The notes beneath the pieces are model-generated. The model was not told the DNA's origin. It did no database searches and saw only the letters and a program-made list of their open reading frames with translations. From Holacanthus passer (lineage: Eukaryota > Chordata > Actinopteri > Pomacanthidae): a stretch of 64,000 nt of DNA. Positions within the stretch are counted from its first letter, which is position 1, and every line of letters begins with the position of its first letter. The stretch is from NCBI GenBank assembly GCA_025331565.1, contig JAFREQ010000014.1, positions 3,366,501 through 3,430,500 on the forward strand, read 5' to 3'. Below, one piece after another: positions 47,720 through 58,472 of the stretch. The position numbers were made by a program, and so were the translations under genes.

Positions 47720-47800
47720 TTTTGTCTTCTGTGTATTTCATTGTGCAAAGCTGTATTTTATAATGATGATAAAGCTGAACCTTGAACATAATATTGTTTC
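47720..47800 (+). repeat. LINE/SINE tail-like fragment
   Basis: TTCATTGTGCAAAGCTG followed by ATAAAGCTGAACCTTGAAC resembles the 3' tail of common fish retroposons. Short and unclassified. Confidence 0.35.
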
Positions 47801-48121
47801 ACTAAAGTCTCTCATAAGGTCTCGGAGATCTCTGTGCATTTTCTTCTGTGTGTATCAACTTTTGATTTGAGTAAAAGTGGTTGGATTGAGTGTAGTAGTA
47901 GAGACACCAAGTAGATCATCGAGCTCCATACTGTTGAACTGTACATACATTTAAATACATTTTAAATTTAAAGCCTCTAGCGCCACCCAAAGGCTCAATA
48001 CAAGCAAGTTCAGCCCTGACAGCCTTACATTTTCTCTCAGAAATGGGGGTAAGACATTTAATTAATAACACCAGTCTAATTGACCATCACTGACAAAAGA
48101 CAACGCACCATTCAACTGACT

Positions 48122-48127
48122 TTAATT
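48122..48127 (-). terminator. tpd52l2: Possible tpd52l2 poly(A) signal
   Basis: ATTAAA on the minus strand about 400 nt beyond the stop codon. It is a variant signal, and no canonical AATAAA is evident in a better place. Confidence 0.25.
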
Positions 48128-48521
48128 GAAAAATTTCAAAGTACAAAAATACTTCATGTTCGTGAAATTCTGTTTTGTAAATGTGGCAATTAATGTCAAT
48201 GAATGCATATTTGTAAGTAACTCCACTTATTTGAGAAACTGAGTGTACTGCACCCAAAGGTCAAAATAAATAACTCTTAAATTACATTCATCCAACATAC
48301 AGAAATATAACATTTTCACTTATTAAAACACTATCTTTACAATGAAGCTTAAAATAATTTTCCATTTAAAAATTTAATACATTCTAATAATCATAATGTA
48401 TTAATACAATCATCAGAAATAACTGGACAAATTCACACAGACCAGGGAGCAAAATAACATTCCTTCATAACTTGACATGATATGAAAAATAAATAATTGT
48501 GATCTGTTAGAAGGGTCCATC

Positions 48522-48599
48522 TCATGTGCTGTGGCGGGAGGATCTTCTGTCAAATCCAGAGGTGTCACCATTACTTGCCAGACTGCCAGTCACCTTGTC
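48522..48599 (-). CDS. tpd52l2: tpd52l2 exon 9 and stop
   Basis: Encodes DKVTGSLASNGDTSGF and a basic RRSSRHST end. The C-terminus is shorter than in human D54. TGA at 48524-48522. Confidence 0.8.
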   Translation of the reverse strand, partial: DKVTGSLASNGDTSGFDRRSSRHST

Positions 48600-49526
48600 C
48601 TGTGTGATCATGACAGGAAACAGGTGATCAATACTCATAAACCATTCACAGAAAGACCACTTTGTGCAATATGTGCTGGGTGTTTTGACAAACTCACCTT
48701 CACATTACTGACCATTTCCTCAAAAGACTTGAATGTGGAGGAATGTCTACAGAGAAATGTGAGGACAAATCAGTTTTTTTTCAATGAGTCATAACTAACT
48801 AAATTGAACTTTTGTTTAATGACACAAATATAGCAGTTAGCAGAAAATATTGGAATTGCAGTGACAAAAACACGATGTTTTACCTCATAGTTGGCACACT
48901 CATGGTGTGGCTCAGGGTGCTGGGTGTCACATTGAAAAGGCAGAACAAAGACGGCAGTTTGAGCATTAAAAGCGAGAAGTAAAGCTTACAAACAAGAATA
49001 CAGAATCAGCAAAAGAATAAAAAACTTTCATTTGCTCAATATTATATATATTTTCATTAGTGATTGTCTGTCACATACTTTTACAACTAATGGATTGTTT
49101 ATTCTAAACAATGTCAGAAAATTTGGACAAATTTCTATCAATCTTCATTACTATCTGCCAGAGCCCAATGTGATGTTTTCCAATAATGTGTTTTGTATTA
49201 AGTCCCAAAGTCCATATGAAGTATTTGATTTTAATGGATATAAAACTGAGAAAAGCTGTAAATCTTCCAATTCTGAAAAACAATAAACAGGAAATAATAT
49301 TTTTTTCTAGATAAAAATATTAATTGGTTATTAAAATGATTGATATTGTTATCCATTTTATTTCCCACTGAGGGACGAAGAAAGGTTTATCTTATCTTAT
49401 TTCAGCCCTATATTTGTGTTTATTTATTCATGTGAACTATACGATTATGTCACAGTTACCACAGCTGTACAAAGATGAAATTCTAATGATTTTATTCTAG
49501 TTTACATTTTACTTATCTTCTGGTCA

Positions 49527-49567
<41 letters not shown>

Positions 49568-52500
49568 GGGGATATTCAACACTCTCTTCAGACCATCAGC
49601 TTCACAACAGTGAGCTTAGCTCAGTCTCACAGATCTTACCGTGGTGGGCTCGGGAGGGGCAGAGCTCTGTTGAGATAAAGACACACACATAACGTCACAC
49701 CAGCTTCTGTTTCTCCATGGATGAGAACAACAGACTTATCAGCTACTGCTGCTCATGTCCAGCTGTACCAGTGTTATTGGATTATGGTTGCTTATTGGCT
49801 AAAACAAAACACAAGACAGGAGGCCTTTGAGGTTAAGTTCAAAACAAGCACCCCCTGTGGGCATTAAAAAAAGGTTGTAAGTACTTTGTTGTCTCGTCCT
49901 TCACAGAGTAGGGATGCTGAATTTATGCTGTTTTTGATGGATTTCAATAATCTAGATATAGTAATAGCCAGTTTTAACAGTGGGAAAAGTATCAGAAATG
50001 ATTATAGAATCTTTTCAATAACCTGCTACTCACCATCTTCTATGATGAAAGAATAACAAACCTTTTACAGCCACTTTTCTAAACAAGGTGGATGTTTGAT
50101 ACTCAAAAGACCAATTTTGGGTAACGGGACATTAGGTGCATACAGCTTTAAATGGCAGGAATTATTTAAAATTTGTCAAGCTGTAAACGAATCCCATGAA
50201 AAGACCAGAGCCAATAATGCATTAGTCTGTCCCTAAATTTAGTGTTGGTTTTTGTATTTTCAAGGGATTTGTTAACAAGGAGAAAAATATAGAAAATCGT
50301 CAGCCCTGTCCTCTAGGTTATTTGTGTCTAGATGCTTGTTAAAAATATAATATGAAACTTCTAAGATCAATTAAATTTAATGTCAGATTATAAATCTGTG
50401 TTTTTATGTTACTTTCTCTCTAATCAAATCAGTGTGTGGCTGTGATGGTTAAATGTACAAAATCCTTCTGTTGAGTGTCTATGTTCTGTTTTGTTGCTAC
50501 ATCACTACACAAGGACTGACAATTATTTAACCTTTATCAGTTGCTATAATGACTGTACTGTTCTTATACTGACAATGATAATGAATTAAACCAGTGTTAT
50601 AAAAACACATTTGGAAATATAAGTCCCTCTAAATGTTCTGGCATGACATTATATGAAAGCCAAAACGTGATTTTATAATATTCTTTTGTCTTAGAATATT
50701 TGTTAAATGTTGAGATACGAAACCTCCTAACCTGTAATATTAACCTCCATTTGCATTTTTAAGCATCTCTCTGACATGTTGTCCTCTTGTGGTGACCCTC
50801 TGCTGGTCCATCTGCCAAGCTGAATTAGCCAAAGACAGATTTTCCCACCAGGCACCCCAGTGGTAGCTTCTGCATTATTAACATACAGAGTTTGGTATTT
50901 TTATTATGCCAAATGTGTATCATGGAGAACAAAAACTACCATCTCAAGCTAATTTCTTCTGCTCATTTTTGTTTGTTATGGCTCATTAATGATTACTTTT
51001 TTAACAAACAAAATTGGAAAATTATTAAACTTTTTCTTTTTTGAATATTAGGAGGCAGGAGCCAGGCTAATTGTGAGGGTACCTCATGTCTGCCAGTCTC
51101 CTGGTGATGACCACGCCCACATCGGAAAGCGCAGAAGATGTCACCTGGCCTGCATGAGAGAGACTCTCTCGTGTCCTCACATATCTACAAGTAGAGAGAA
51201 GCAGTGAAAAATAGAACCTGAATGGAGAAAAGTCCCAACATTGCCAACACACATGTGACACTTGGCAAACAGAAGAATACATACAGAGGGTACAAATGCT
51301 AAAATTTTCACACACTCAGAACAGAAATTAAAGAGTTAACAACAGGCCTATATACAGCAATGGCTACAGTCCAGCTGACTTTCAAACACTTCAGGCCAGT
51401 TCTGCCACTCACTGCTAATACCACTGCTCCTTGTGGTAAGTCAGGCTGTAAGGCTATTAACAGGGCATCGATTTGACCTGGAAAATCCCATCACTTGTTT
51501 CTCAGATGAGATCCCTCTTTAACATGTGAGCAGGACAAAAAGGTTGGGAAACCCCTTCACCATGAAACGCAGTACAAATGCTTTTTACAGGACAGGATGC
51601 AAACATGATGACCAGCACTCACACGTTGGAGTGGCTGATGTCTTCCAAGGTGGCAGAGGCTGTGAGATATCTGAAGCAAGAGCAGAACATGCACAAGTTG
51701 GCAGATTAGTACCTCGACTTAAGAACGAGACCACGACAGTGATATGTCATTAGTGTGCTTTCCATGGTTATGTAACCCTGTCACATGGAGACAATGCGTG
51801 GCTAATGTTCTGCCCGTGGAGAGGTTGGGTGACTTAAACCAGTTAAACTATGGAAGTACGTTGTGGAGTTTTTAACTGTCACAAAAATATAGAAAGCCAC
51901 ACTGCCAGTCTATACATGCAACTTACGGGGCTGAGGTCTGGACGTCGTGCCAACCTTTGGATAGGTTCTGTTTGATGTTACTTAGAGGACTCATACCGAG
52001 CTGCCTCCTGATGTCAGCTGCATATTTTTCTTTGACCAAAAGCACCTGTCGCAGAGTCTGAATTTCATCCTCCATCTATGTAGGAGAAAAACACAAAAAC
52101 AACAGAGAGTAGATGCTGTTAAACATATTATCAACCTTTTCTGCGTTGTGTTTTAACAATATGTTGTGGTGAATAACCCATAAGAAGTGCTTTACCTTTG
52201 AAAGTTCAATCTGCAGACTGTCTAAGTCCTCCTCTGTTAGATCTAAGGGTGAGCCATTTTCTTTTATCCTCATGGATGATGAAGCCCCACCAAAACCTTC
52301 CAAAGAAGCATGAATGAACGATAGATAGATAGATAGAGAGATAACAGGAGACCCTTAGATTACAGTGTCTGGGTTAATGAATATGAATATAAATATAATT
52401 AAACATTTTTTGAGAAGTCTGTGGATGAAGTTGTCCCCCTGAAAGGGATAAAGTATTAGATAGATATAAATTTTAGATAGATAGACAGATAGTAAAAAAA

Positions 52501-52582
52501 AAAGAGCAAGTATATATCAATTAACACACAGGAGACCCTAAAGTTACAGTGCGTCATTCAATAGATATAGATAGATCATTCA

Positions 52583-52622
<40 letters not shown>

Positions 52623-52850
52623 GCCTATTTATTACAGTACTGAGAGTGCTGTACTTCACTATGTCTGTCCGGTTAGCTGAGGCTAACAGGCCAACAGCTA
52701 ACTGTACCTGTTGCTCACGCGGCTAACGTTAGCATGTAGTACACACACTGTAAACACGTTAGCTGTCGACTCAAACTAACCAAGACAGTTGTGAAAATGA
52801 ATTACACGGTACCGTAAACAATGTGAGACAGTCTTACCTGGTCGGTTCAT
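48522..52850 (-). CDS. tpd52l2: tpd52l2, tumour protein D52-like 2 (D54)
   Basis: A small cytoplasmic coiled-coil protein of the D52 family; D54 associates with transport vesicles and D52 proteins form homo- and heteromers. Exons on the minus strand: 52850-52838, 52296-52196, 52075-51927, 51670-51623, 51184-51083, 49666-49640 (optional), 48919-48884, 48746-48698, 48599-48522. Without the optional exon the total is 576 nt and 191 residues; with it, 200. Domain order: short N-terminus MNRPGFGGASSSM; coiled coil from about 25 to 70 (LTEEDLDSLQIELSKMEDE, TLRQVLLVKEKYAADIRR); KQNLSKGWHDVQ; SLSHAGQVTSSALSDVG; RRLADM; TLSHTMSVPTMR; and SSTFKSFEEMVSNVK. All are D52-family landmarks. I chose L2 because TPD52L2 is the DNAJC5 neighbour in human; D53 or D52 would break that synteny. 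Confidence 0.88.
48698..48746 (-). CDS. tpd52l2: tpd52l2 exon 8
   Basis: Encodes HSSTFKSFEEMVSNVK, matching the FKSFE-x-V family motif. Acceptor CTGTAG, donor GTGAGT. Confidence 0.9.
48884..48919 (-). CDS. tpd52l2: tpd52l2 exon 7, 36 nt
   Basis: Encodes TLSHTMSVPTMR, equivalent to the human SIRHSISMPVMR segment. Phase 2 at both ends, so it is also frame-preserving. Confidence 0.82.
49357..49402 (+). repeat. LINE 3' tail fragment (opposite orientation)
   Basis: TTTCCCACTGAGGGACGAAG followed by TTATCTTATCTTATTT, the reverse complement of the tail described at 3.39 kb, in tpd52l2 intron sequence. Confidence 0.5.
49529..49565. repeat. (CA)n microsatellite
   Basis: About 18 CA units, 75 bp from the putative tpd52l2 microexon. 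Confidence 0.93.
49640..49666 (-). CDS. tpd52l2: tpd52l2 exon 6, putative 27-nt microexon
   Basis: A short segment between CAACAG and GTAAGA. If included it inserts nine codons (reading ALPLPSPPR) without changing the frame. The sequence is proline-rich and not conserved with anything I know, so it could be a chance pair of splice sites. Confidence 0.4.
51083..51184 (-). CDS. tpd52l2: tpd52l2 exon 5
   Basis: Encodes YVRTRESLSHAGQVTSSA and LSDVGVVITRRLADM, the conserved post-coil segment. Ends in phase 2 at GTACCC. Confidence 0.9.
51623..51670 (-). CDS. tpd52l2: tpd52l2 exon 4, 48-nt cassette
   Basis: Encodes YLTASATLEDISHSNV between WHDVQTSAP and YVRTRESLS. Both ends are phase 2, so skipping preserves the frame. 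It sits where mammalian D52-family genes have an alternatively spliced insert. Confidence 0.8.
51927..52075 (-). CDS. tpd52l2: tpd52l2 exon 3 (coiled coil)
   Basis: Encodes MEDEIQTLRQVLLVKEKYA to KQNLSKGWHDVQTSA. The most diagnostic D52-family exon. Donor GTAAGT. Confidence 0.93.
52196..52296 (-). CDS. tpd52l2: tpd52l2 exon 2
   Basis: Encodes FGGASSSMRIKENGSPLDL and TEEDLDSLQIELSK, the beginning of the coiled coil. Ends in phase 0 at GTAAAG. Confidence 0.88.
52319..52340. repeat. (GATA)n microsatellite
   Basis: Short GATA repeat just upstream of tpd52l2 exon 2 (intron 1). Confidence 0.85.
52560..52622. repeat. (GATA)n microsatellite
   Basis: About ten perfect GATA units preceded by interrupted ones, in tpd52l2 intron 1. 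Confidence 0.93.
52838..52850 (-). CDS. tpd52l2: tpd52l2 exon 1 coding part (MNRPG)
   Basis: Only 13 coding nucleotides before a GTAAGA donor. The start codon is set by continuity into exon 2 in phase 1. Confidence 0.8.
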
Positions 52851-52960
52851 TGCTGCCTCTTCCACCTGGGCGTGTGTTCAGCAGGTAGCTGGAGCCTCCG
52901 GTTCAGTGAGCTGAGATCAGAACAGGAGGCTGCAGAGTCAGGATCACTGAGGCTGGAGGA
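52851..52960 (-). promoter_or_regulatory. tpd52l2: tpd52l2 5' UTR and promoter region
   Basis: A GC-richer stretch immediately upstream of the start codon with no TATA box. The transcription start is not resolvable. Confidence 0.35.
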
Positions 52961-52984
52961 AGAAGTTCTCTGAGCTGATACTGA

Positions 52985-53665
52985 AGTACAAGTACACACA
53001 CCACAGGGGAGAAATGCTGTGGCGCAAGCAAAGGTACTGCATGCAAAATGTTATCCAAGTGAAAGCAGCATGCAACAGTATCAGCATCAAAATATACTTC
53101 AAGTACCAAAGGTAAAAGTACTTATTATGCAGATTTTTTTCTCTTAGATGAGTACTTTTACTTTAAATACTTTGAATAATTTAAGTACATTTTCCTGATT
53201 ATACTTATAAAGAACAGGACTTTTAGTTGCAAAGAGTATTTTTTACAGTGTGATATTATTACTTTCGCTTAATTAAAAGATCAGATACTTCTTCTACAAT
53301 AGACATAATAATGTACATTATATTTTTGGAGTATAATTACTGATGCATTCATGGGTGCAGTTTGGATCTAATTTTAATTACTTTATACACTCTTAGCTTG
53401 CGATTTTCCCCCCTTATCAAATCTTAATCTCGAATAATATATTACAATTTATATGTTTATTATATTATTATATTATTAATCAGAAACTGCAAAGTAACTG
53501 ATTAAAGTTAGTGAATACATGTAGTGCAGTGAAAGTACACCATTTGCCTCTGAAATGTAGTGGAGTATAAAGTAGCAGAAAATGAAAATACTTCAGCAAA
53601 GTAGCTCTAAATTGTACTTATAAACAGTACTTGAGTAAATGTACTTAGTCACATTTTACCACTGC
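52985..53665 (+). repeat. Family B repeat, nearly full-length copy
   Basis: Runs from GAAGTACAAGTACACACACC through AGTACTTTTACTTTAAATAC, TAAGTACATTTTCCTGATTA and TGCCTCTGAAATGTAGTGG to the terminal ACAGTACTTGAGTAAATG and TTACCACTG. It lies directly upstream of the tpd52l2 promoter. No protein coding. Confidence 0.65.
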
Positions 53666-54289
53666 CATCATTTATGTTCTCACACCTTCCTTATAAAGTT
53701 TTGCTAGTAGTGCTGTTGTTACATTTGCAATGAGAGAAATTAGACCCAATAAATAAATAAATAAAACAATATTTATATTGACCTCAAGCAAAAACACTGG
53801 CTTCCCAAGTGGAGAACTAAATCGTCATGTATATATGTATAATGTATATGGTGTATGTGGTGTAATTTACTAAGTCCAGTCAATTGAAAGCCAATATAAA
53901 TCATTTGTGATGATGGTTATACAATTTCTCCTTTTAACTGTAACGATAGTAGCCTTATACAGCAAGACAATTTACAGTTGAAATTAGGAAAATAATTTTT
54001 TATTACAATTTTTTTGTGTGTGTAAATTCTCATTTACAATGAGTGTCCCACAATGAGTTGTTAAAAATCAAAGACTTGTCTCCATCTGCTGGTAAAACAT
54101 GTCACCACACTGCAGAGTGATTAGACGAGTCTCCACTAGAAGTAAATGAACAAGACGTTTTCAGCTTTTAGTTTTCTGTGTTAATTAATAAGAGTGGCTG
54201 TTTCAGTAGATCACCCCTTAACTTTAGGGGCTCCGTAGTGTGGACTGTTGTGTCACTTTGGTTTCTGTGTAATTGTGACGGCATTTGTC

Positions 54290-54400
54290 ACTATTTTCAG
54301 ACTTTTTTTTTTACAAACCAAACAGTCAATCAATTAATGGAGAAAATAATCGGATTAATCAATAATGAAAAATAATCATTAGTGGCATATACAAAATAGT
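54290..54400 (-). repeat. Family C repeat fragment
   Basis: CAGTCAATCAATTAATGGAG and AATCGGATTAATCAATAATG match the ends of family C. Confidence 0.4.
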
Positions 54401-54464
54401 TCAAAATGAATGCAGGAGTAATAATATTGTAATGATGTAATAGTATAATAGTCACAGAGTAGTT

Positions 54465-54645
54465 CTCCAAAATGAGTACTTTTACTGTTAATACTTTAAG
54501 TACATTTTCCTGATATTACTTAAATACTTTTACTCAAGTAACATTCTCAATGCAGGACTTTTACTAACAAAAGAGTATTTTTACAGTGTGGTATTCATAC
54601 TTTTGTTAAGGATCAGAATACTTCCTCTACTACTACTGACTGTTT
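54465..54645 (+). repeat. Family B repeat, partial copy
   Basis: Repeats the central part of 52.99-53.67 kb: AAGTACATTTTCCTGATATT, AATGCAGGACTTTTACTAAC, AGAGTATTTTTACAGTGTGG and TCAGAATACTTCCTCTAC. Confidence 0.6.
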
Positions 54646-54833
54646 ATTTCAAACCTTAGAAATGTAATAGTAGCAGTTGCATTCTGCCAGAAAATATTAT
54701 AAATTATAATTGATGCAGCACATTTGTTTGTTTTGTATGCGTCTTTGTGTAAACATAAGTCATTGTAGCTATCATAAATCCAGTCAGTCAGATTTGAACC
54801 TCCTCCAAACAAATTGAGGGTGTTATAATGTAT

Positions 54834-54876
54834 ATAAGATATTCCTTTAATCACCCCTCAGTGGGGAAATTCACAA
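54834..54876 (-). repeat. LINE 3' tail fragment
   Basis: ATAAGATATTCCTTTAATCA then CCCTCAGTGGGGAAATTC, nearly identical to 46.97 kb, followed at once by an AT microsatellite. Confidence 0.55.
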
Positions 54877-54886
54877 TATACATATA

Positions 54887-54925
<39 letters not shown>
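54877..54925. repeat. (TA)n microsatellite
   Basis: About 20 TA units with two short interruptions. Confidence 0.93.
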
Positions 54926-54927
<2 letters not shown>

Positions 54928-54998
54928 GTTATAACTTGCACAATGTTGATATTATCCCAATGTGAAAGAATTTGATAAGGAGACAATGTTCAGGAACA

Positions 54999-55004
54999 TT
55001 TATT
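54999..55004 (-). terminator. dnajc5: dnajc5 distal poly(A) signal candidate
   Basis: AATAAA on the minus strand about 2.5 kb beyond the dnajc5 stop. A long 3' UTR is usual for this gene in vertebrates. There is no independent evidence for its use. Confidence 0.35.
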
Positions 55005-57542
55005 CAACAACAGCAAATCAGATCAATGATCCACTTGTTTTCTTCCAGACACACAATTACCATGCTACAACATAAATGTTAAAGTTTATACTTTATATGG
55101 GCCAAGTGTATGTACAAGCGACCTTAACCATTAAACAATTCCTTGCTAAATTTAATGGTTACATTACAACACCATACCAGTTAAAATTATAGCCAATCAT
55201 CATTTGAAACATGACAAAGTATGAAATAAATAAAATTCCAAAAATGCATCATATAACCATTTCACTATAGTTACACTATATACTATGTTGTCTTTTTATG
55301 GAGTCATTTCCTGATCATTGATCCATTATAGTTTTTTTAAACACAGTGCATTCAACTTAGAACATTTACAGTAGCGTTTTTCAGTATCTCAATGAAAAAG
55401 CCATGACAGGAACATCTATGTTTCATCAAGGGTTACAGGAAACATCATACAAGGGCCACAGAGGTCAACATCCATACCGTTAATAGCAGAGGGTGGGCAA
55501 CAGGAGCTCACCAATTGTAAACCATTGAAACACATTATTAGCAGTTATGAAACTGACAAAGTGGCAAAGATGGTCATGGCAATTTATGGCAATTTGCAAC
55601 TGTGTGGCAATATATGCAAATTCAGTAGTATGAAAAATCATTTTACTTGGAGCTGCCTGTTGCATTGGCTCACAGATGATATGCCTTACAAGCTTCTTAC
55701 TCTACATGGATTCAAAAAAGTCAACAATGATAAACAATCACAGCATTGGACAAAATGTTATCAGACTTCAGTTCAAAACACAAGGACTAAAAACATGGTG
55801 AAAATCATATTCCTCAATACCTTAAATATTCCCACATGGATGCCCTGTAGTCAGCTTTATTTCCCAGCCATGAGGAGTGTAATATGTTTTTTCCACAACA
55901 TTAACTACTTAACATATTCAAGACAGCTCAGAGTTAAAAAACATGTCACTCTCTGAACCAGGGCTGCTGCTGCTAGAGATTCATTATTTCTATTTATAAA
56001 CAGCTCTGATCAGAGCCGGCTGGATTACCTGGAGCTCCTTGGCTTAATATAGCTCAAGATCAATAGGTAAAATCTCTCTCTCTCTCCCCACCGAAAAACA
56101 TACAAGACTGCACTGATCAGTCCATGCTCAAATCACCAATCAAAACTCACCTTTTCAGAACTGCTTTTAATATGTGATTAATGTTGTCTTATATAAAGTA
56201 TTTTTATATGTTGTTTTCTATGTTCATTTTAACTTATGTAAAATATCTCTGAGTACCCTGAAAAGAGCTCTATAAATAAAATGTACTATTATTAAACAAA
56301 AATATCTGTGTAATTAGATGAAATGAATACATTTCAGTTTCAATGAGTTGTTGTCTTGATTATCAATGTTTTTTATGAGATTCCTTTAAAAGCTCATGCC
56401 TCAAATTTGTGGATCCAATTTCAACATTTTTGATAAATCTGCTGTAACTGCTGAGAGAAAAAGCAACTATGATAAAAAAATTTAAAAAATGAAACTTCTT
56501 AGGTTTAGCTGAGAAGAACAGACCCAAAATCATGACCCTATAACTAAGCCACCTGGGCTGAAACCTACCATAATAGATGTATAATGCAGCCAACATAAAA
56601 GTTACCTTGAACATAACTGTCATGATGTTCAGTGCTGCAGGAAAGACGGGAGAGTCGTCTCTATCTTGCAAGAATGAGCTGAAATAAAGCTGAGGCAGAG
56701 GAAAGACAAGCCAACACTAATTAATAACCAAAGTAGAAATGTTACGTCAGCAGGCATTCGTGAAATAATGTCTGCAAATAAAGCTCTGTGCCTTTACAAC
56801 CTCATGACTCACGTTAAAAACAGTCAGGGGAACTCACGAAAGACAAACACAGTGCCAAAGACGTACTGTGGGTCTGACAATGGCAGGTGGCATTTTCAAC
56901 TAAAAGTCTTGATTGTGAATGCGAAGAGAAAATTGCACTAATATATGATAACTCTGTCGTTGAAGGTTTAAAGATGGCACGGACCACCTCAGCAAACAAA
57001 CACATCTTTCTAACCAGCACCCCCCTGAGCCATGGCTCTCCTTTCCTTTAGCATGAAATATCATGTAAACTTCACCCCCTCCTCCTCTGAACCGTACTCA
57101 TTTGAACATATTGTACATACGTATGCACCTACATTATGAGTCTTGCAAAGTAAAAATGTTGCTAAAGATGATAGAAAATCTGGAGACCATGTTTTATAAA
57201 CAGTGCATGCTACACCATGATGCAAAATGTAGGAGAGGGAAAGTGGGGTAGGCGACCTGTGTGGTTAAAGGCCAAGAAATACAAAAGAAGAAATAAAAAG
57301 GAAACAATTTGGTTGTTTCGCTTTTCTTCTCATACTGGGGGAAATACGTTGCGGACCAATCGGGGAGGGGTGTAAGGGATGTGAATTCATTAGTTCCTTT
57401 CATGGGCCATGCTTACTAGTCCCTCTCCTCCGCATGGCTCTCTTTCTGAAGTGGAAAGATGGATCGCCCCTTTCTTTCATCTCGCTGAGGTGGAGCAGGG
57501 AAGCAGGCAGGACCGCAGGCCAGGATTGACAGGAACGGAGGG
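55005..57542 (-). other. dnajc5: Probable dnajc5 3' UTR and downstream DNA
   Basis: No gene is recognised. A retroposon-like block occupies about 56.08-56.29 kb. Open frames of up to 143 codons on the plus strand (55525-55956) show no family resemblance. Confidence 0.4.
56080..56295 (+). repeat. Retroposon 3'-end-like repeat
   Basis: Contains CAAATCACCAATCAAAACTC, CTTTTCAGAACTGCTTTTAA and GAAAAGAGCTCTATAAATAA leading into ACTATTATTA. This order and tail are typical of an abundant fish retroposon family. Confidence 0.5.
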
Positions 57543-57646
57543 TTAGTTGAAGCCGGTGTCGGTGTGGTAGGAGTGGTGCCCATCCGATGTTAACTGGGTT
57601 GTCTCTGTGGCTGATGGTTGCAGCATTATAGGATCGCCCCCAGCCT
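57543..57646 (-). CDS. dnajc5: dnajc5 exon 4, C-terminus and stop
   Basis: Encodes GGDPIMLQPSATETTQLTS and YHTDTGFN. TAA at 57545-57543. Confidence 0.95.
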
Positions 57647-58472
57647 CTGTTTGACAAACACAAACAACGTGTTCAGTGTTTGCATTGAGCTCCTCCCCCC
57701 CCCGCTGTTAATAACCCTCTGACCAATTCTTCACCAATTTGGTCTCACCTCTCTCGTCAGATTGCAGCTGAGCCTCCAGGTCCTCGGGGGACACATAAAA
57801 TTCCTGGTCCTGGCCCTCTCGAGGCCGTGGTTTACATCTTCCACAGCAGCAGTTACAGCAGCAACACAGGCAGCAACAGAAGTAGCAGCCAGTGGCCAGT
57901 CCACAGAATACAAAGAGAGCCTGCAGGTAAGTGGATTCATGGGAGGAAGTGAAGAGTCAGTGTGTGAGCAAATAAGAAAGGTATAAGTACAAAAAAGATA
58001 TCACAAAGCATATAGTAACTGGTCTAAGCTTTCACTTAGTCTTACCTTTGCCCACCAGCTTGAAAGGACAAAGTAAGTGTTGACATTCTCCTCTCCGAAC
58101 TGCTCAGCCACATATAGTCCCAGAGAACCATATTTGTCATAAATATTACGCTTTGTGGGGTCATTCAGAATTGCATGGGCATTGTTTATCTCCTTGAACT
58201 TATCAGCCGCCTCTGGATTGTCAGGATTCTTGTCAGGGTGGAACTTCAACGCCAGTTTCCTGCATGGGAAGTTGGCAAAAAGACAATGTAATAAAATATA
58301 ATCATTGCACACTTTTTTTGTGGTCATTTGCGAGGTAGGTAAGTTACAGAGGGATGCCTCACCTGTAAGACCTCTTGATGTCATCCGTTGTGGCCACCTT
58401 CTCAACTCCCAACACATGGTAGAGAGATTCACCAGCGGTGGACAGAGATCGCTGCCTCTGCTGCTCAGCCAT
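57543..58472 (-). CDS. dnajc5: dnajc5, cysteine string protein (CSP alpha type)
   Basis: A synaptic- and secretory-vesicle co-chaperone that works with Hsc70 and SGT to keep SNAP-25 folded; it is anchored by palmitoylation. Exons on the minus strand: 58472-58363, 58259-58046, 57920-57749, 57646-57543 (600 nt, 199 residues, all phases closed). Order: RQRSLS PKA-type site (6-11); J domain about 17-84 with HPD at 44-46; linker NTYFVLSSWWAK; cysteine string from residue 114 to 137 with 13 Cys; FYVSPEDLEAQLQSDER; and a C-terminus ending HTDTGFN. Length and layout match vertebrate DNAJC5 (198 residues in human). The testis paralogues DNAJC5B/G lack this C-terminus. Which fish duplicate it is cannot be told. 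Confidence 0.96.
57749..57920 (-). CDS. dnajc5: dnajc5 exon 3, cysteine string
   Basis: Encodes ALFVFCGLATGCYFCCC, LCCCCNCCCGRC and FYVSPEDLEAQLQ. The Cys cluster is the palmitoylated membrane-targeting element. Compared with human as I recall it, the Leu after GL is Ala and the first of the following Cys pair is Gly. Confidence 0.95.
58046..58259 (-). CDS. dnajc5: dnajc5 exon 2 (residues 37-108), J domain with HPD
   Basis: Encodes KLALKFHPDKNPDNPEAADK to GLYVAEQFGEENVNTYF and SSWWAK. HPD is the Hsc70-stimulating motif. Donor GTAAGA. Confidence 0.96.
58363..58472 (-). CDS. dnajc5: dnajc5 exon 1 coding part (residues 1-36)
   Basis: MAEQQRQRSLSTAGESLYHV begins the J domain. The ATG lies about 20 nt after an acceptor ending CCCAG. 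Donor CAG then GTGAGG. Confidence 0.95.

Noticed and set aside
52577..52622. GATA array considered as a CRISPR-like or regulated repeat array
   Set aside because: Simple tetranucleotide microsatellite without spacers; the genome is eukaryotic.
55525..55956. 143-codon plus-strand frame downstream of dnajc5
   Set aside because: No family resemblance; antisense to the probable dnajc5 3' UTR.
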